DNA of 16,659 nucleotides from Eimeria necatrix (taxonomy: Eukaryota > Apicomplexa > Conoidasida > Eucoccidiorida > Eimeriidae): positions 5,001 through 21,659 of the forward strand of contig NW_013651788.1 in NCBI RefSeq assembly GCF_000499385.1, written 5' to 3'. A model generated the notes under the pieces. It saw only the letters and a program-made list of their open reading frames with translations. It had not been told where the DNA came from and did no database searches. Both the position numbers and the translations under genes were made by a program. Shown here one piece after another: positions 1 to 9,842 of this stretch (positions are counted from its first letter, which is position 1; each line of letters begins with the position of its first letter).

Positions 1-8
1 TGCGCCCA

Positions 9-391
9 TTGCTGCAGCTGCTGTTGCTGCTGCTGCTTGAGCCTTGCTCTGGCGCAGCAGCAGCACTTGCTGCTGCTGCTGCTTGCTTCGCAACTGCTTG
101 GGTTGCTGTGTCCACTGCAGCTGCTTTCGCGTCTGCTGCTGCTGCTGCATCTGCTGCCGTTGCTGCTGCCGCGTCTGCTGCTGCTGCTGCTGCTGCTGCT
201 GGCTCATACTTGGCAGGGCTTGCTGCTGCTGTACGTACACCTTGAACCCTTGGCCTGCTGCCGAGCAGCAGCTGCAGCCTTCCCCTGCTGCAGCAGCAGC
301 CACGTTGCTGCAGCAGCTGCTGCAGTTTGCTGCGAACAGCAGCAGCCAGATGCTGCAGTCCATAAACCTCAAGAAACTCCAGCAGCAGGTC

Positions 392-423
<32 letters not shown>

Positions 424-588
424 CAGCACCTTCCATTTCCAGCAGCAAAGGAGGGGCCCCCGAAAGCTTCAGCTTCTGAGCAAGGGGCCCTCCTGCTGCT
501 GCACTGCTTGCTGCAGCAGCAGCAGCAGCAGCAGCAGCTGACACTGCAACGGGCGTTGGCCTATCAGCCCGTATCTCTAGCCACATAG
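9..588 (+). CDS. candidate three-segment gene end, product unknown
   Basis: Not recognised. Three coding-like segments agree in phase 0. Segment 1 (from before 9 to 230) reads mostly poly-Ala with FATAWVAVSTAAAF and GSYLAGLAAA, and ends at a strong GTACGT donor. Segment 2 (266-388, 41 codons) contains LLQQLLQFAANSSSQMLQSI followed by NLKKLQQQ, the least repetitive stretch in this region. Segment 3 (427-588) contains HLPFPAAKEGPPKASASEQ and ends in TAG at 586-588. The intervening pieces would be introns of only 35 and 38 nt, with a weak acceptor (CCGAG) for the first. No domain was identified. It could instead be a chance effect of CAG tracts, or a frame disturbed by repeat-length error. The 5' end lies outside the window. 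Confidence 0.27.
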
Positions 589-595
589 CTGCAAC

Positions 596-628
<33 letters not shown>

Positions 629-908
629 CAGAGAATGAACAAGGGAAAGGCAGCAGCAACAGCAGCAAGGAGCAGCAACAAAGGGAAAGCAAACTGCTGT
701 GAACAGCAGCAGCAGCAGAAACGCAAACTGTTGTGAGCAGTGGCAGCAACAAAAACACAAACTTGTGAAGAGCAGCAGCAGCAGCAGCAGCAGGAGCAGC
801 AGCAGCAGCAGCAGCAGGAGCAGCAGCAGGAGCAGCAGCAGGAGGCAGCACGATTAAACTTACTGTCATCAGCCTGTGCCGGAGGCGCCGACGGCGCCTG
901 CGGCGCGC

Positions 909-945
<37 letters not shown>

Positions 946-1018
946 CAGTTGCTGCTGCTGCTGCTGTCTGGGTTCACCGGATGCGCGCTGCTTCTGGTCT
1001 GGCTGCGCTGCTGGCGGC

Positions 1019-1054
<36 letters not shown>

Positions 1055-1273
1055 ACAACTTCCGCCAAGGGGGCCCCGTGAGGCAGCACATGCAGCTCGC
1101 CTCTGCGGTGCCCGCTGCTGCACTGCAGCAGCAAGTTTCGCTGCAGCAGCGGCAGTGCTGCTGCTGAGCAGTCTGCTGCTGCAGCACCAGGGCGCTGCGT
1201 GAGGGGGGCCACAGGCACATTAGAGGGGCCCCCCGAAGGGGCCCCCCCTCCTACTGCTGCCGCCATGCGCCAC

Positions 1274-1315
<42 letters not shown>

Positions 1316-1455
1316 TGGCTGCTGCTGCTGCTGCTGCTGCTGCGACGAGTTGGGAATGCAGCAGTTGCTGCTTCGGCCGCAACTGTCTTTGCCGCCGTTG
1401 CTGCAATTCCAGCAGCCGCAGCAGCCGCAGCTGCCGCCGGTGTTGCTGCCTTTGC

Positions 1456-1491
<36 letters not shown>

Positions 1492-1592
1492 GACTCCTAG
1501 AGCAGCGCCCGTGCGAGCGCTAGCGTTGCCGCTGCATCGCTGCTGCTGTTGTTGCTGCTGCTGCTACTGCTGCAGCTGCTGACGTTCGGGGA
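589..1592. repeat. CAG/CTG-rich region, no gene defined
   Basis: Nearly continuous imperfect CAG/CTG tracts run through this kilobase and give long open frames on both strands. Islands that could be coding exist on both: on +, a frame around 1345-1510 with QQLLLRPQLSLPPLLQFQQP; on -, a frame around 1275-870 rich in Ala, Pro and Gln. I could not find splice sites with matching phases or a recognisable domain, so no gene is called. Confidence 0.6.
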
Positions 1593-1834
1593 GTGAAATG
1601 GCCCCTGCAGTCCGCAGACACGCGTAGGTGGTCCCTAGGCTCGGCCGCTGCTGCTGCTGCTGCTGCTGCTGCAGCCGCTGCTCCGGCTGCCGCTATTGCT
1701 GCTGCAGCAGCAGCAGCAAAAGCAGCAAAAAGATGCCAAGCGCAAACGAAAAGCAAAGAAAAAGAAGCGGAAATAGACAAGGGCCCTCAAGTCCTCTGCG
1801 GTGCCCAAGCGGTCAAGAGCTGCTGCCGAAACCA

Positions 1835-1870
<36 letters not shown>

Positions 1871-1916
1871 AGAGTCAACGCCGCCGCCGACTAATCGAGT
1901 AGCCGACCAGACTTAA
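1593..1916 (+). CDS. candidate ORF, product unknown
   Basis: Not recognised. An ATG at about 1593 opens a 107-codon frame: MKWPLQSADTRRWSLGS, a poly-Ala block, a charged segment (KSKEKEAEIDKGPQ), a Gln run and the C-terminus PESTPPPTNRVADQT, ending in TAA just before telomere-like repeats. A competing + frame over the same bases ends at TAG 1774-1776 with a very basic tail (KDAKRKRKAKKKKRK), which resembles a nucleolar C-terminus. The A-rich local DNA produces Lys-rich peptides in all three frames, so the frame choice is unsafe. At most one of these frames is likely to be real. Confidence 0.2.
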
Positions 1917-2440
1917 ACGCTAAACCTAGACCCTAAACCACGATTTAGGGTTTATGTTCAATCTGAAACCCTAGAGGCACTGGCTGGCCCTATCCCTGGG
2001 AAGCCGCTGGCTGAGCGGCAGCAGCAGCAGCTGCTGCTGCTGCATTTTTCTATTATTTTCCTTTTATTTGCTTTTTGTTTAATTTATTTCTTTGTTTCTT
2101 TTTTGTTTATTTATTTTCTTCTTTTTTTGCTCCGTGCAATTTCGCTGGCTTGTGGCTGCTTCGCGCCGCGCAACACTTCCCGCGGCTGCCGCATGACTCA
2201 ACACCCTAAACCCTAAACCCTGAACCCTAAACCCTAAACCCTAATCAAGGCTTTAGGCCCTAGACATAATAATGCAAAAAGTGTGCTATGAGCTTCTTGT
2301 CTTGTAGCCCTGGGGAGTTGCGGCTGCCGATGTAGGGTTTAGGGTTTGTTGGGGTTTAGAGTACGTAGCTTGCTAGCAAGGCGCTCGCAGGCCCCAAACC
2401 CTAAATTAGGGTTTGGGGAGCAGCCAGCTACAACTTTCCC
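1917..2440. repeat. scattered telomere-like repeats and a T-rich tract
   Basis: Short AAACCCT/AGGGTTT arrays occur at about 1920-1975, 2196-2244 and 2334-2440, in both orientations. Between them, 2043-2135 is a T-rich stretch with little C or A, unlike its GC-rich surroundings. No exon with clear splice sites was found. Confidence 0.7.
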
Positions 2441-2508
2441 AAAACAGCAGAAAAGCAGCAGCAGTAGCTCTAACGAGACGCAACGCGACTGCAGCAGCAG
2501 GCAGCAGC

Positions 2509-2546
<38 letters not shown>

Positions 2547-3433
2547 CCGATGCCTAGCAGCTAGGGCTGCTCACCTCGACACTCCCTGCTGCAGCAGCAG
2601 CAACGAGCTGCGCCGAAGCAGCAGTTGCTGCAGCAGCACCTTGCTGCAGCGGCAGCAGGAGTTGCAGCCGGTGACCACTGCAGCAAGAGCCTGCTGCTGC
2701 AGCAGCCGCATGCTGCTGCAGCAGCCGCATGCTGCTGCAGCAGCAACTGGCTCTCCACCCAAAGTCTAACCTGTTCTGCTGCACAGCAAGTAGTTAGAAA
2801 TGCGGCAGCAGCAGCAGCAGCAGCAGCAGGAACCTTGCTGCTGCTGTCTGTTGCAGCTGCCCCCTCAGGGTTTAGTGTTTTACTTCTGCTTCAGTGCTGC
2901 GCCGCAGCAGCAGCTAGCTGTAGCTAGCTAGCTAATTCTTGGCCGTAGCTAGCCACGGCCAGCAGCAGCAGGAACATCTGCTGCTGCAGCAGCAAAAACA
3001 GCTGCAGCAGCAGGAACGGTTGCATCATCGGCACCAGAAACAGCTGCAGCAGCAGCACGGACGGTAACAGCAGCAGCAGCAGCACAAATGGCCACAGCAA
3101 AACAGCTGCAGCAGCAAGAACATCTGCAGCAGTAGCGGAAACAGCAGCAGCAGCAGCAGTAGCGGAAACAGCAGCAGCAGCAGCAGCAGTAGCGGAAACA
3201 GCAGCAGCAGCAGCAGCAGCAGAAACAGCAGCACTTAAAACTAGAGGAAAACATCAGGTCTCTACGCGGCGTGCGCACTACAGCAGCAGCAGCGAGAGCT
3301 GCAGCAGCTGCAGCTGCTGCTGCAGCTTGCTGCTGCAGCTGCTGCTGCAGCTTGCTGCTGCCCTTTGCTGCTCCGCGGGACAGGTTGCTGCTGCTGCAAA
3401 ATTGACAGCAATTCAAAGTGGCAGACAAGACAG
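2441..3433. repeat. CAG-rich region with Ala-Val-Ala-Glu-Thr minisatellite
   Basis: Imperfect CAG tracts interrupted by short unique segments. Around 3127-3233 there is a tandem unit of GCA runs separated by GTA GCG GAA ACA; on + it reads VAET between Ala blocks, followed by ALKTRGKHQVSTRRAHYSSS. Upstream (2960-3110) related units read as TSAAAAAKTAAAAGTVASSA in a frame offset by one base. The pattern looks like decayed or spliced coding repeat, but no start, stop or splice chain can be fixed. Confidence 0.5.
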
Positions 3434-3585
3434 TGCTGCTGCTGCAGCTCGTGCTTGGGCTGCAGCAGCTCTTGCTGCTGCAGCCTTTCCCCCTGCGCGT
3501 CTGCTGCTGCTGCTGCTGCTGTAGCAGCAGTTGCTGCAGCAGCAGTTGCTGCGGCAGCAGCAGCGGCTGTTGCTGCTGCTGCTGC

Positions 3586-3658
3586 TCACTTTTTGTCTTT
3601 GGCGAGTCTGGCCGAGCGCCTTTTCGTCGTCTCTTCTTTCGCTGGCCCCTCGGACTTC

Positions 3659-3695
<37 letters not shown>

Positions 3696-3824
3696 CTTCT
3701 GCTGCTGATTTGCTTTTTTTGCTGCTGCTGCTCTTCTTGCTGCTGTCCTTACGGGACTCTTCTCTTGCTTCCTGCTCGCCGTGGCCCTCGCTGCGCAAAC
3801 ATCACACCAGCAGCAAAGCTGCTA

Positions 3825-3856
<32 letters not shown>

Positions 3857-3857
3857 G

Positions 3858-3896
<39 letters not shown>

Positions 3897-6388
3897 GAGT
3901 TTGGCAGCAGAAGGCTGAGCCGGGTCGGCGGACGTACCTCCGCACATCCTGCATGCTGTCTTCTTCTTGCTGCTGCTGCTGCTGCTGCTCGTGCTGTTGC
4001 TGCTGCTCCTGCTGCTGCTGCTTGCTGTCTTCTTGGTGGTGCTCTCCTTCGTGCTGCTGCTGCTTCTCCTCTGCCATATCTTCTTCTTGCTGCTGCTGCT
4101 GCGCAGCAGCCTTGTTGCTGGCCTCCTCGTCTGCGGCAGCAGCTGCTTCTGCTGCTGCTGCCTTGTCAGCAGCCTCGGCCGCTGCTGCTGCCTTGTCCGC
4201 TGCTGCTTCTCCAGCAGCAGCAGCAGCAGCAGCAGACTTTTCCGCAGCAGCATCCGCAGCAGCAGCATCGGGCGCGTCCTCTCCGTGCTGCGGCGCTGCA
4301 GCAGCAGCAGCAGCAGCAGCAGGCTCGCCGTCGACGGCCATGGGGGCTGGGCCGGCGGGCCCGGCGGCGCCCCCTGCTGCTGCTGCAGCAGCAGCAGCAG
4401 CAGCAGCAGCAAAGGGCGGCAGCTGCTGCAGCACAGAAGGCCGCGGCGCAAACTCCCAACCCTCCTGCATCTGCAGCTTCGGGTCTGGATGTGGGGCCAG
4501 TTTTTTATTGGTCTTTTGCTTCCGAATTATCGACAGCACGAGAAAGTCCCCCACTTGAAACTTCACGTCCTGCAAAACCCTAAACCCTAAACCCTAAACC
4601 CTAAACCCTAAACCCTAACCCTGGGCCCTCGGGCTTATTCCCCCGCCCGCGCTGCGCCGCGCCGCCGCCGCAGCAGCTCCAGAGCGTCGGGGGTTTCCGA
4701 GATAGGGCTTGGCTAGCTTTAGCCTGCGAGCTAGGGTTTAGGGTTTAGGGTTTAGGGTTTGGGGTTTAGGGTTTAGGGTTTGGGGTTTAGGGTTTAGGGT
4801 TGGGGTTTAGGGTTTACAGCCAAAGTGCGAGAGTCTTCCTTCGGGTCCGGAATAATCGAGTGCAGCATCCCAACGTCGGCGAACACATTTTGGCCCTCCT
4901 TATCTAAGCACAAACCCTAAACCCTAAACCCTAAACCCTAAACCCTAAACCTTCAAAAACCCTAAACCCTAAACCCTGAAAACCCAAAACCCTAAACCCT
5001 GAGGCCTTGTCCCTAAACCCGCGCGGCAGGCGCCCCGTTCGCTGCCGGCCCCGCGCCCGCCTGAAGAGGCTCCTGCTGGGCAAGGGTTTAGGGTTTAGGG
5101 TTTAGGGTTTAGGGTTTAGGGTTTACCTGGGTAGCAAAGCCTGAAGTGCCAAAGGGCTCTTCTGTCTCTCGCCTCCGCGCAAACGTCTTTTATTAAATAG
5201 CAAATCTCCCGCAGCCGCGTGTCCATCCACGCGTAAACCTGTTCCAAACCCCAAACCCTAAACCCTAAACCCTAAACCCTAAACCCTAAACCCTAGGCCC
5301 CAGACCCTAAACCCTAGTGCGGCGAGTCCGCGGCCCCAACCCCTCGGGCGCGGGCTGCGGCGCGCGGCAGCAGCCGCCCCGCACCCCCGCCCGAGGGTGC
5401 GGGGCGCAGCCCTTAGGGTTTAGGGTTTAGGGTTTAGGGTTTAGGGTTTACCTGCAACTCGTCCTGCACTGGCTCCTGGCCCCTAACCCTAAACTCCTCC
5501 ACAGAGTGCTGCGAATCCAAGCGGCAGAAAACCCTCAGCAAAAAGGGCGGCTGCTCCCTGCGGTTTATTTCTCTTTGCTGCTGCCGCCGCAGCGCTGCAG
5601 CACACCAAACCCTAAACCCTAAACCCTAAACCCTAAACCCTAAACCCTAAACCCTAAAACCTAAACCACGCCTTGGCGCGGCCGGGGCCCTGGACAGTAA
5701 GCCCTAACCACGGAGTGACCCTGTTTCTCTGGTTCTAAACCCTGGCCCTAAACCCTAGCCCCAAACCCTAAACCCTAGTCCCAAACCCTAAACCCTAGCC
5801 CGAGCCCCTAGACCCTGGCGCCAAACCCTAAACCCTAAACCCTAAACCCTCGGCCCAGCTTGACTGCGGGCGCTGGCCCGCTGCGCTTCGCGCCTCCCCG
5901 TCCCCCGAGCTGCTGCGGGGCCCAAGGCCCAAGGGTTTAGGGTTTAGGGTTTAGGGTTTAGGGTTTGGGGCGGGACCTTTTCGCTGCTCCTTGCGCAGCA
6001 ACTTGTGCTGCTGCTGCCGCTGCAGCTCATTCCGCAGCTGCATGCGAGCAGCAAAAAACTCTGGGGGGGGAGAGGCCCCCCTCCAGGGCCCCTGGGCAGC
6101 TCTGGGGTCTTTGGGGTGGACTGCTGCTGCTGCTGCTGCTGCTGCTGCGGAGCGCGGCCACGGGCTGCTGCTGCTGCTGCTGCTGCTGCTCCAGGGGCCC
6201 CCGGGGGCCCCCCCGTACCCTCCCCACGGCGAGGCCCCCGAGGGGGGCCCCCAGGGGCCCCCGGGGGCCCCCCGGGGCCCCAAACCCGAACCTGCTGTTG
6301 GGGGCAGCGGCGGCAGCAAGTTGGGGGTTTCTCCCCTCCTGCTGCTGTAGCCATAAGACACTGGTGCTGCTGCAGTTCCATTGGGGAA

Positions 6389-6430
<42 letters not shown>

Positions 6431-6495
6431 GGGGGGCCCCCGGGGGGCCACCGGGCGCTGCACCGAGGGCGAGCGCCGCGGCACCCGCCGCCGCG

Positions 6496-6531
<36 letters not shown>

Positions 6532-6559
6532 GGCGCCGCGCGCTTCTCCTGCGGCTGCG
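3586..6559 (-). CDS. SAP18: SAP18 homologue (six exons, 5' end at assembly gap)
   Basis: Homologue of Sin3-associated polypeptide SAP18, a ubiquitin-fold subunit of the nuclear ASAP/PSAP complexes (with RNPS1 and Acinus or Pinin) that bind the exon junction complex, also found with Sin3-HDAC. Minus-strand exons: up to 5977, 5594-5452, 5238-5127, 4903-4818, 4569-3938, 3790-3586 (TGA). All junction phases agree (1, 0, 1, 0, 2). The spliced core aligns with human and plant SAP18: INRREQPPFLLRVF, VYAWMDTRLREI, YPDKEG, FADVG, then DSRTLADVKFQVGDFLVLSI. The first donor (GTCCCG) is weak. Exon 5 carries Ala and Gln runs and acidic segments; exon 6 is Lys/Ser-rich, ending KRRSARLAKDKK. The nearest in-frame ATG (6041-6043) gives 414 residues against 153 in human; an RS-like frame continues upstream to the gap, so the true start is unknown. 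Identity is secure; the ends are less so. Confidence 0.9.
3791..3937 (-). other. SAP18 intron 5, CTG-type
   Basis: Inferred from donor AG|GTACGT (exon ends 3938) and acceptor GCGCAG (exon resumes 3790), phase 2. It contains only CTG tracts and short unique sequence, with no telomere-like array. Its sense strand is open in the exon frame, so retention would add Ser and Ala runs before a different C-terminus. Confidence 0.6.
4570..4817 (-). repeat. SAP18 intron 4 with inverted telomere-like arms
   Basis: On the transcribed strand the intron starts GTAAACCCTAAACCC (array at + 4733-4817) and ends with AGGGTTT repeats leading to TTTTGCAG (array at + 4575-4621). The arms are reverse complements flanking a GC-rich core of about 110 nt. 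The flanking exon codons join in phase 0 (LA|DVKFQ). Confidence 0.85.
4904..5126 (-). repeat. SAP18 intron 3 with inverted telomere-like arms
   Basis: Donor CAG|GTAAACCC lies at the exon end 5127 and acceptor GTGCTTAG before 4903. The donor arm (+ 5083-5125) is AAACCCT on the sense strand. The acceptor arm (+ 4912-5000) is AGGGTTT, with some degenerate units. Phase 1. Confidence 0.85.
5239..5451 (-). repeat. SAP18 intron 2 with inverted telomere-like arms
   Basis: Donor CAG|GTAAACCC and acceptor TTTGGAACAG, phase 0 (ELQ|VYAWMD, a continuous SAP18 motif). Five AAACCCT units follow the donor (+ 5413-5451) and about seven AGGGTTT units precede the acceptor (+ 5247-5310). The core is GC-rich. 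Confidence 0.88.
5595..5976 (-). repeat. SAP18 intron 1 with inverted telomere-like arms
   Basis: The donor is non-consensus (AAAG|GTCCCG) and is followed by AAACCCT units (+ 5933-5968). The acceptor GTGCTGCAG is preceded by AGGGTTT units (+ 5606-5660). Further degenerate units lie at 5718-5850. Phase 1 agrees with exon 2. The weak donor makes this the least certain of the four SAP18 repeat introns. Confidence 0.65.
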
Positions 6560-6659
6560 NNNNNNNNNNNNNNNNNNNNNNNNNNNNNNNNNNNNNNNNN
6601 NNNNNNNNNNNNNNNNNNNNNNNNNNNNNNNNNNNNNNNNNNNNNNNNNNNNNNNNNNN
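6560..6659. other. assembly gap (100 N)
   Basis: Exactly 100 N, which suggests a placeholder of unknown true length. It interrupts the probable 5' coding region of SAP18, so frames cannot be carried across it. Confidence 0.98.
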
Positions 6660-6696
6660 CGGGAGGCAGCCGGAGCCATTCCCAAGCCCCCCGCGC

Positions 6697-6736
<40 letters not shown>

Positions 6737-7770
6737 GGGAGGGGGGGGAGGGGAGGAGGGGCTGAGGCGGGAACGGAAACAGCAGCAACTTGCTGGTGCC
6801 TCCGGTTCTGCTGCCGCTGCAGCTGCTGCTGCTGCTGCTGCTGCAGTACAGGGCCTGCTGTGCGGGGTCGGGGACGGGCGTAGGCCGCAGCAGCAACGGC
6901 AGCAGCAGCTGCTGCTGCTGCTGTTGCCGCCGCCGGCAAACTACCAGCCGCGAGTTCGCGCTGCAGCAGCAACAGCTCTGCTGCTGCTGCTCGGAAAACC
7001 AACGGGCCGCAGCAGCAGCTGCTGCTGCTGCGGAGGCGGCAGCCGCACGAATTGGAGGCACACAGAGGCGACCAGTGCAGCAGCAGCAGCAGCAGCAGCT
7101 GCAGCTGCCAAAGCAGCAAATATTAGAGAAGATAAACAAAAATTAACAAAGGTGGGATTTGCTGTTGTAAGCCAAAAGGTAAAGAGCAGCAGCAGCAGAC
7201 AGCAGCCAGCAGCAGCCAACCCCAGCCCTTTAAGCGGGAGCCGCAGCAGCAGCAGCAGCAGCAGCAGCCACTGCTGCTGCTGCTGCTGCCGCGACGCTGT
7301 GTCGCCTGCTGTCGCTGCTGCTGCTGCTGCACAGCTGCTGCTGCCTATTATGTAACAGCGTGGATTCTATAAAGAAAAACAAAAACAAAAGCAGAGGAAG
7401 ACAGAATTTACAAGAAGTTTTAAGCAGCAGCAGCAGCAGCAGCAGCGGCGGCCGAAGCGAGCAGCAGGGGCAAGCCTTTGCACAGAACAGCAGCAGCAGC
7501 AGCAGCTGCTGCAATTCAAACAACAGCAGCAAATCGAAAAGCTGCTGTTCACCACAGTGTGTGCCAGCGCTTTCGTGTCTGCCTGCCTAGTTGCTGCAGC
7601 AGCAGCTGCTGCTGCTGCCACTGCTGCTGCTGCTGCTGCTGCAGAAGGCAACTGGCCTTCGCGCCGCTAGAACACTAACCCCACAAAAAGGAGGAGCTGC
7701 TGCTGCAGCAGCAGCAGCAACACCAGCTCTTGAGGACGCTGCAGCAGCGGCAACAACGGCGCGATCAACT

Positions 7771-7804
<34 letters not shown>

Positions 7805-7805
7805 A
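6660..7805. other. divergent interval between SAP18 and PEX11
   Basis: This interval separates two head-to-head genes, so it should hold both promoters and perhaps the SAP18 5' exon. It is dominated by CAG/CTG tracts, broken by A-rich unique stretches near 7115-7165 and 7346-7425. Long frames run on both strands (+ through about 7355, - from about 7119) and both look superficially coding; without splice evidence neither is called. No core promoter motif could be identified with confidence. Confidence 0.5.
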
Positions 7806-8328
7806 ATGGACCTTCATTTGTCGCGGCTACACAGCTCCGCCCTTTCAGACACGGAAAGGCTGGTCGCCTTCCTCAACAAGACTGGTACTGCTGCTGCTGC
7901 TGCTGCAGTTGCTGCTGCTGCTGCTGCAGTTGCTGCTGCTGCTGCTGCAGTTGCTGCTGCTGCTGCTGCAGTTGCTGCTGCTGCTGCTGCAGCTGTCGCA
8001 CTTGCTGTTGCGATTGCTGCATTTCTCCCTCGCAGCGCCCCGCCCGCTGCAGCTGCTGCAGCCGCATGTGGGGTGCCTGCTGCTGCTAATGCTGCTGCTG
8101 CTGCTGCTGCTGCTGCTCATGCTGCTGCTGCTGCTGCTGCTGCTGCAGAGGGGAGGGACAAGGCCACAAAGGCGCTGCAGTACGGCTGCCGGCTGCTGGC
8201 GTGGGCGTCGAGCAATTCGAAGATATCGGAGAAGTTTGCCTCCCTTTACAGTAAACCCTAAACCCTAAACCCTAAACCCTAGTGGCTTCTCGAGACAGGA
8301 CTGCAGCTGAAGCCTGGGGTTCGCTGCA

Positions 8329-8359
<31 letters not shown>

Positions 8360-8950
8360 CAAAAGTCAAACCGTCGGGGGTTTGTCGTGGCGGCGGGCCG
8401 CGACGCCGCTGCGCAGCCGAGGGCAAACCCTAAACCCTAAACCCTAATTTGTGGTTTGCGCAGGGGCGAGCGCGGACAGCCGCAAGTTGTTTCGCCTGGG
8501 CAAATTCGTGAATGAATATTTGCTGCTGCTGAAGCTGGCTGCAGCAAAGACGCCGGACAGCGACACGAATAGAAAGATACAAGTACCCAAACCCTAAACC
8601 CTAAACCCTAATTCCTCAAACCCTAAACCCTAAACCCTAATTCCCCCTCGCTGGAGGCCCAACCCCCCTCCATCCGTCTTTTCCCCTCACCCTCAAGCCC
8701 CCCGCCGCAGACCCAGCCTCCAGGCCCAGGACTTAGGGTTTAGGGTTTAGGGTTTAGGGTTTAGGGTTTAGGGTTTAGGGTTTAGGGTTTGCTGCAGCTG
8801 CTGCAAGCGCTGTGCCGCGCGGCCTTCTTTTGCTACTGGGTGACTGACAACGCTTTCATTCTTTCGAAGCTGCGGGTGCTGAGCAGAGACTCCCAGAAAC
8901 TCGCCAGACTTTCGGGACTCTTCTGGTGCTGCTGCTGCTGCTGCTGCTGC

Positions 8951-8986
<36 letters not shown>

Positions 8987-9111
8987 GGCTGCTGCGGCTG
9001 CTGCTGCTGCTGCTGCTGCTGATGGTGGTGGTGGTGGTGGTTTTGGTGGTTATGGGGGGGTGATGAGGGTGCTGCTGCTGCTGCTGGGCAGGAGGGGATG
9101 GCGTGATGATG

Positions 9112-9157
<46 letters not shown>

Positions 9158-9216
9158 AAGCGGGGCGGGAAGAATGTGGCGGTTGTTTGCTGCAGCTGCG
9201 CCGCTGCACCTGCTCA

Positions 9217-9253
<37 letters not shown>

Positions 9254-9305
9254 CAGGCTGGTGGCTCTGCTGGCGGGGGTGTACTGCGAGGTGCTGCGGC
9301 TGCGC

Positions 9306-9339
<34 letters not shown>

Positions 9340-9460
9340 ATAAGGACGCGGACAGCAGCGAGGGAAGCAGCTCTAAGGAAGCAGCAGCAGCAAATCTGCA
9401 GCTGCAAAGCACCAGAAGAACCATCCAGCTGAACCTGTTGAAGCAGTGCTGTACGCACTA

Positions 9461-9508
<48 letters not shown>

Positions 9509-9795
9509 ACTAGTGCTGCTGCTGCTGCTCTGCTGCTGCTTTGGCCTCTGTGAATCCGATATGAATACTGCTTGGCAGCATATTCGTATCTGTTTATTTT
9601 AATTTATTATATTTAATTTATTTTATTTATTTTAATTCATTTTAATTCATTTTAACTTATTTTATTTTATTTCTTTTATCTTCACCAATTCCATTTCTTC
9701 CATTTCTCTTTCCTTCACTTATCTGAAGTCAACGCGAATTCGAATGAATTCTTCTCTTTGCTGCTGCTGTTGCTGCTGCTTCTGCTGCTGCTGCG

Positions 9796-9842
<47 letters not shown>

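Noticed and set aside
3802..4558. Long + strand ORFs of Ala, Leu or Cys runs opposite SAP18
   Set aside because: They are antisense shadows of the SAP18 exon 5 region; the minus strand has conserved SAP18 sequence and phase-matched splices.
4571..5126. A chromosome end, suggested by AAACCCT arrays
   Set aside because: The arrays are short, in both orientations, internal to genes and flanked by coding exons, so they are interstitial.
6027..7355. Very long overlapping ORFs on both strands through the N gap
   Set aside because: The gap contributes X residues and CAG tracts keep every frame open. The frames cannot be joined across unknown N length, and no domain is visible beyond the SAP18 5' part.
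7873..8120. Minus-strand poly-Gln and poly-Ser ORFs opposite PEX11 exon 1
   Set aside because: Pure antisense of the CTG block; there is no unique sequence outside the repeat.
8833..9458. Minus-strand Gln/His/Ser-rich ORFs opposite PEX11 exons 3-4
   Set aside because: The + strand has PEX11 motifs in phase; the minus peptides are mostly translated CAG repeat.
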